Source: Acidobacteriota bacterium
GTDB lineage: Bacteria > Acidobacteriota > Thermoanaerobaculia > Multivoradales > JAHEKO01
Assembly (NCBI GenBank): GCA_029863825.1
Contig: JAOTUP010000168.1
Coordinates: forward strand, 1-5,487
DNA length: 5,487 bases
Direction of reading: 5' to 3'
Part shown: positions 4,309 through 5,487 of the stretch, one piece after another
Layout of the letters: each line of letters starts with the position of its first letter
Position numbering within the stretch: position 1 is the stretch's first letter
Made by a program: the position numbers and the translations under genes
The notes under the pieces: model-generated
Databases searched by the model: none
Seen by the model: only the letters and a program-made list of their open reading frames with translations
Told to the model about the DNA's origin: nothing

Positions 4309-5487
4309 ATGAAGCACGATCGATACGCAATAATGCTCGGCACTGCGTTAGCGATCCTCTTTCTTCTCGTGGCGGCATTCCCACCGCCGTCTGCGGGGAG
4401 CTCTCTCGACGTCACCACGCTCGCAAGCATGGGGGGCTCCTACGGTCTCAAGGTCAACGTGGCTCCGCCCGGGTGTTCTCCCGACGACCTCGTCATCGAG
4501 TCGCCGCCGGGTCCGGTGCTTATCTCCGGCGATTTCGAGGCCTGTAACACGATCACTGCACGGAATGTGCAAGTCTTCGCGCCGGGCGCGACGTTTACTG
4601 CCGGCGATTCGATCACGCTGGAGAACGGTTTTTCAGTGGGTCTCATCGCGCCGTTTACGGCGCGACTCTCCGATGTGCTCGGGACGCAGTTTGCGTACGT
4701 CGAGGACATCTCGCCGGACGGCGAGGAGGGCTACGAGGCCAGGTTCTTCCTCGATCTCCTCGGCTTGCCGCTTGGCGCCACGGACCGGTTGGAGCTCCTG
4801 AACGGCTACTCGGCTGACGGGCAGGTCCAGTTCAAGCTCATAGTCAAGCGCAACGTATCTCCACCCGAGAATCGCCTGGTGCTGGCGGCGCGCCAGAACG
4901 ACGGCAGCTTGGTCGAGACGCCGTTTGGCGAAGAGCAGCTCCTTGGCACCATCTTCAGCGACATCTGGATGCAGTGGTCGGCAGGGGACGGGGACGGGTA
5001 TCTCGTGACGTCGGTGAACGACGCGGTGGCAACGGGCCTGACGGGTCTCACCAACTCGAACAGTCGCATCGACTCGATCCGTTTCGGGGCGGTGGGCGGC
5101 ACCCTCGATCCCGCCACCGAGGGCTTCTTCTATCTCGACGAATTCACCTCGCAGCGGATCTTCGACCTCACCGAGGCTCCGTGTGTCGTGCCCGACGACG
5201 GGTCCGGCACCGGCGAGTTTCCGCCTCTGGAGTGCGCCTATTTGAGCCCGACGGGCGACTACAGGATCACGGCTGGTCTTCCAGCAGGGACCGAGATTGT
5301 GCTCGAGCCGATTCAGCACGATTTTAGCTGCGTCGTGGAGGGGTGCGGGGTGTCGGGCGGCGCGCTCGGGGGAGAGATCGAGGCATTCCTTCAGACGCTC
5401 GTCGTCAAGGCGGTTGGCACCGGGACGCTGGCGGGGTACGAGCGACTTCTCAATCTGGGCGGTACGGCGACGACCTACACGGCGCCG
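4309..5487 (+). CDS. Secreted multidomain protein with coathanger-stack and lectin-like domains (3' end outside the window)
   Basis: The frame from ATG 4309 is open to the window edge (393 codons, no stop). AGGGAGG lies 10 nt upstream. Residues 1-29 are a signal peptide: MKHDRY, hydrophobic core about 6-24, probable cleavage after PSA29. Residues about 60-120 resemble the '3-coathanger stack' repeat of secreted surface proteins (VFAPGATFTAGDSITLENGF, then APFTARL). Residues about 127-283 resemble a concanavalin/LamG-like beta-sandwich common in secreted proteins of soil Acidobacteriota-type genomes, ending IDSIRFGAVGG and FFYLDEFTSQR. After it come Cys292, Cys309, Cys341 and Cys346, which could form disulfides. 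No catalytic motif is visible, so an adhesive, matrix or other surface role is likely. Placement behind a cyclic-dinucleotide riboswitch fits control with biofilm or surface state. Domain names are from recalled sequence pattern; the signal peptide and frame are seen directly. Confidence 0.82.
   Translation, partial: MKHDRYAIMLGTALAILFLLVAAFPPPSAGSSLDVTTLASMGGSYGLKVNVAPPGCSPDDLVIESPPGPVLISGDFEACNTITARNVQVFAPGATFTAGDSITLENGFSVGLIAPFTARLSDVLGTQFAYVEDISPDGEEGYEARFFLDLLGLPLGATDRLELLNGYSADGQVQFKLIVKRNVSPPENRLVLAARQNDGSLVETPFGEEQLLGTIFSDIWMQWSAGDGDGYLVTSVNDAVATGLTGLTNSNSRIDSIRFGAVGGTLDPATEGFFYLDEFTSQRIFDLTEAPCVVPDDGSGTGEFPPLECAYLSPTGDYRITAGLPAGTEIVLEPIQHDFSCVVEGCGVSGGALGGEIEAFLQTLVVKAVGTGTLAGYERLLNLGGTATTYTAP

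Noticed and set aside
4633..5319. Long minus-strand frame of 228 codons opposite the secreted protein
   Set aside because: It is an antisense shadow in GC-rich coding DNA: Arg/Val/Glu-rich with no family motif, while the plus frame has an RBS, a signal peptide and domains.

Overview
This is a GC-rich chromosomal segment from an environmental Gram-negative-type bacterium. The exported proteins, a probable cyclic-dinucleotide riboswitch, a selenocysteine tRNA and the sulfatase/GH105 gene flavour recall Acidobacteriota of the Thermoanaerobaculia type or a neighbouring deep-branching lineage. That placement is an inference from gene style, not from a marker gene.

Left part (1-1210): the window opens inside the C-terminal part of a family 88/105 glycoside hydrolase (1-375, +). 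After 233 bases with no gene comes a minus-strand remnant of a sulfatase C-terminus (609 to about 1030). It has lost its catalytic part and seems frameshifted. Both relate to breakdown of decorated polysaccharides, but only the hydrolase looks intact as far as it is visible. Bases 1031-1197 show no supportable gene.

Middle (1211-3427): an unrecognised exported helical protein of 352 aa (+) converges on a 211-aa membrane protein of the 'putative sensor' type (-). The latter is divergent from a small FmdB-type zinc-ribbon gene (+), which ends in a clear intrinsic terminator. The divergent intergenic region carries a 16-bp tandem duplication.

Right part (3428-5487): a well-formed tRNA-Sec gene (selC, anticodon TCA, 3621-3721) has a TACAAT box just upstream. 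Within 180 bases downstream lie two further pieces of its own 3' end, one inverted (3780-3799) and one direct (3867-3882), plus a perfect 10-bp hairpin between them. Next is a compact RNA with the conserved blocks and helices of a GEMM-I (cyclic di-GMP-I type) riboswitch (about 4011-4127). A 180-base leader follows, then a secreted multidomain protein (4309 to the window end, truncated). The main regulatory story is that a cyclic dinucleotide signal probably controls an exported surface or matrix-type protein. The main oddity is the shattered copies of the tRNA-Sec 3' end, which look like scars of integration or local rearrangement.
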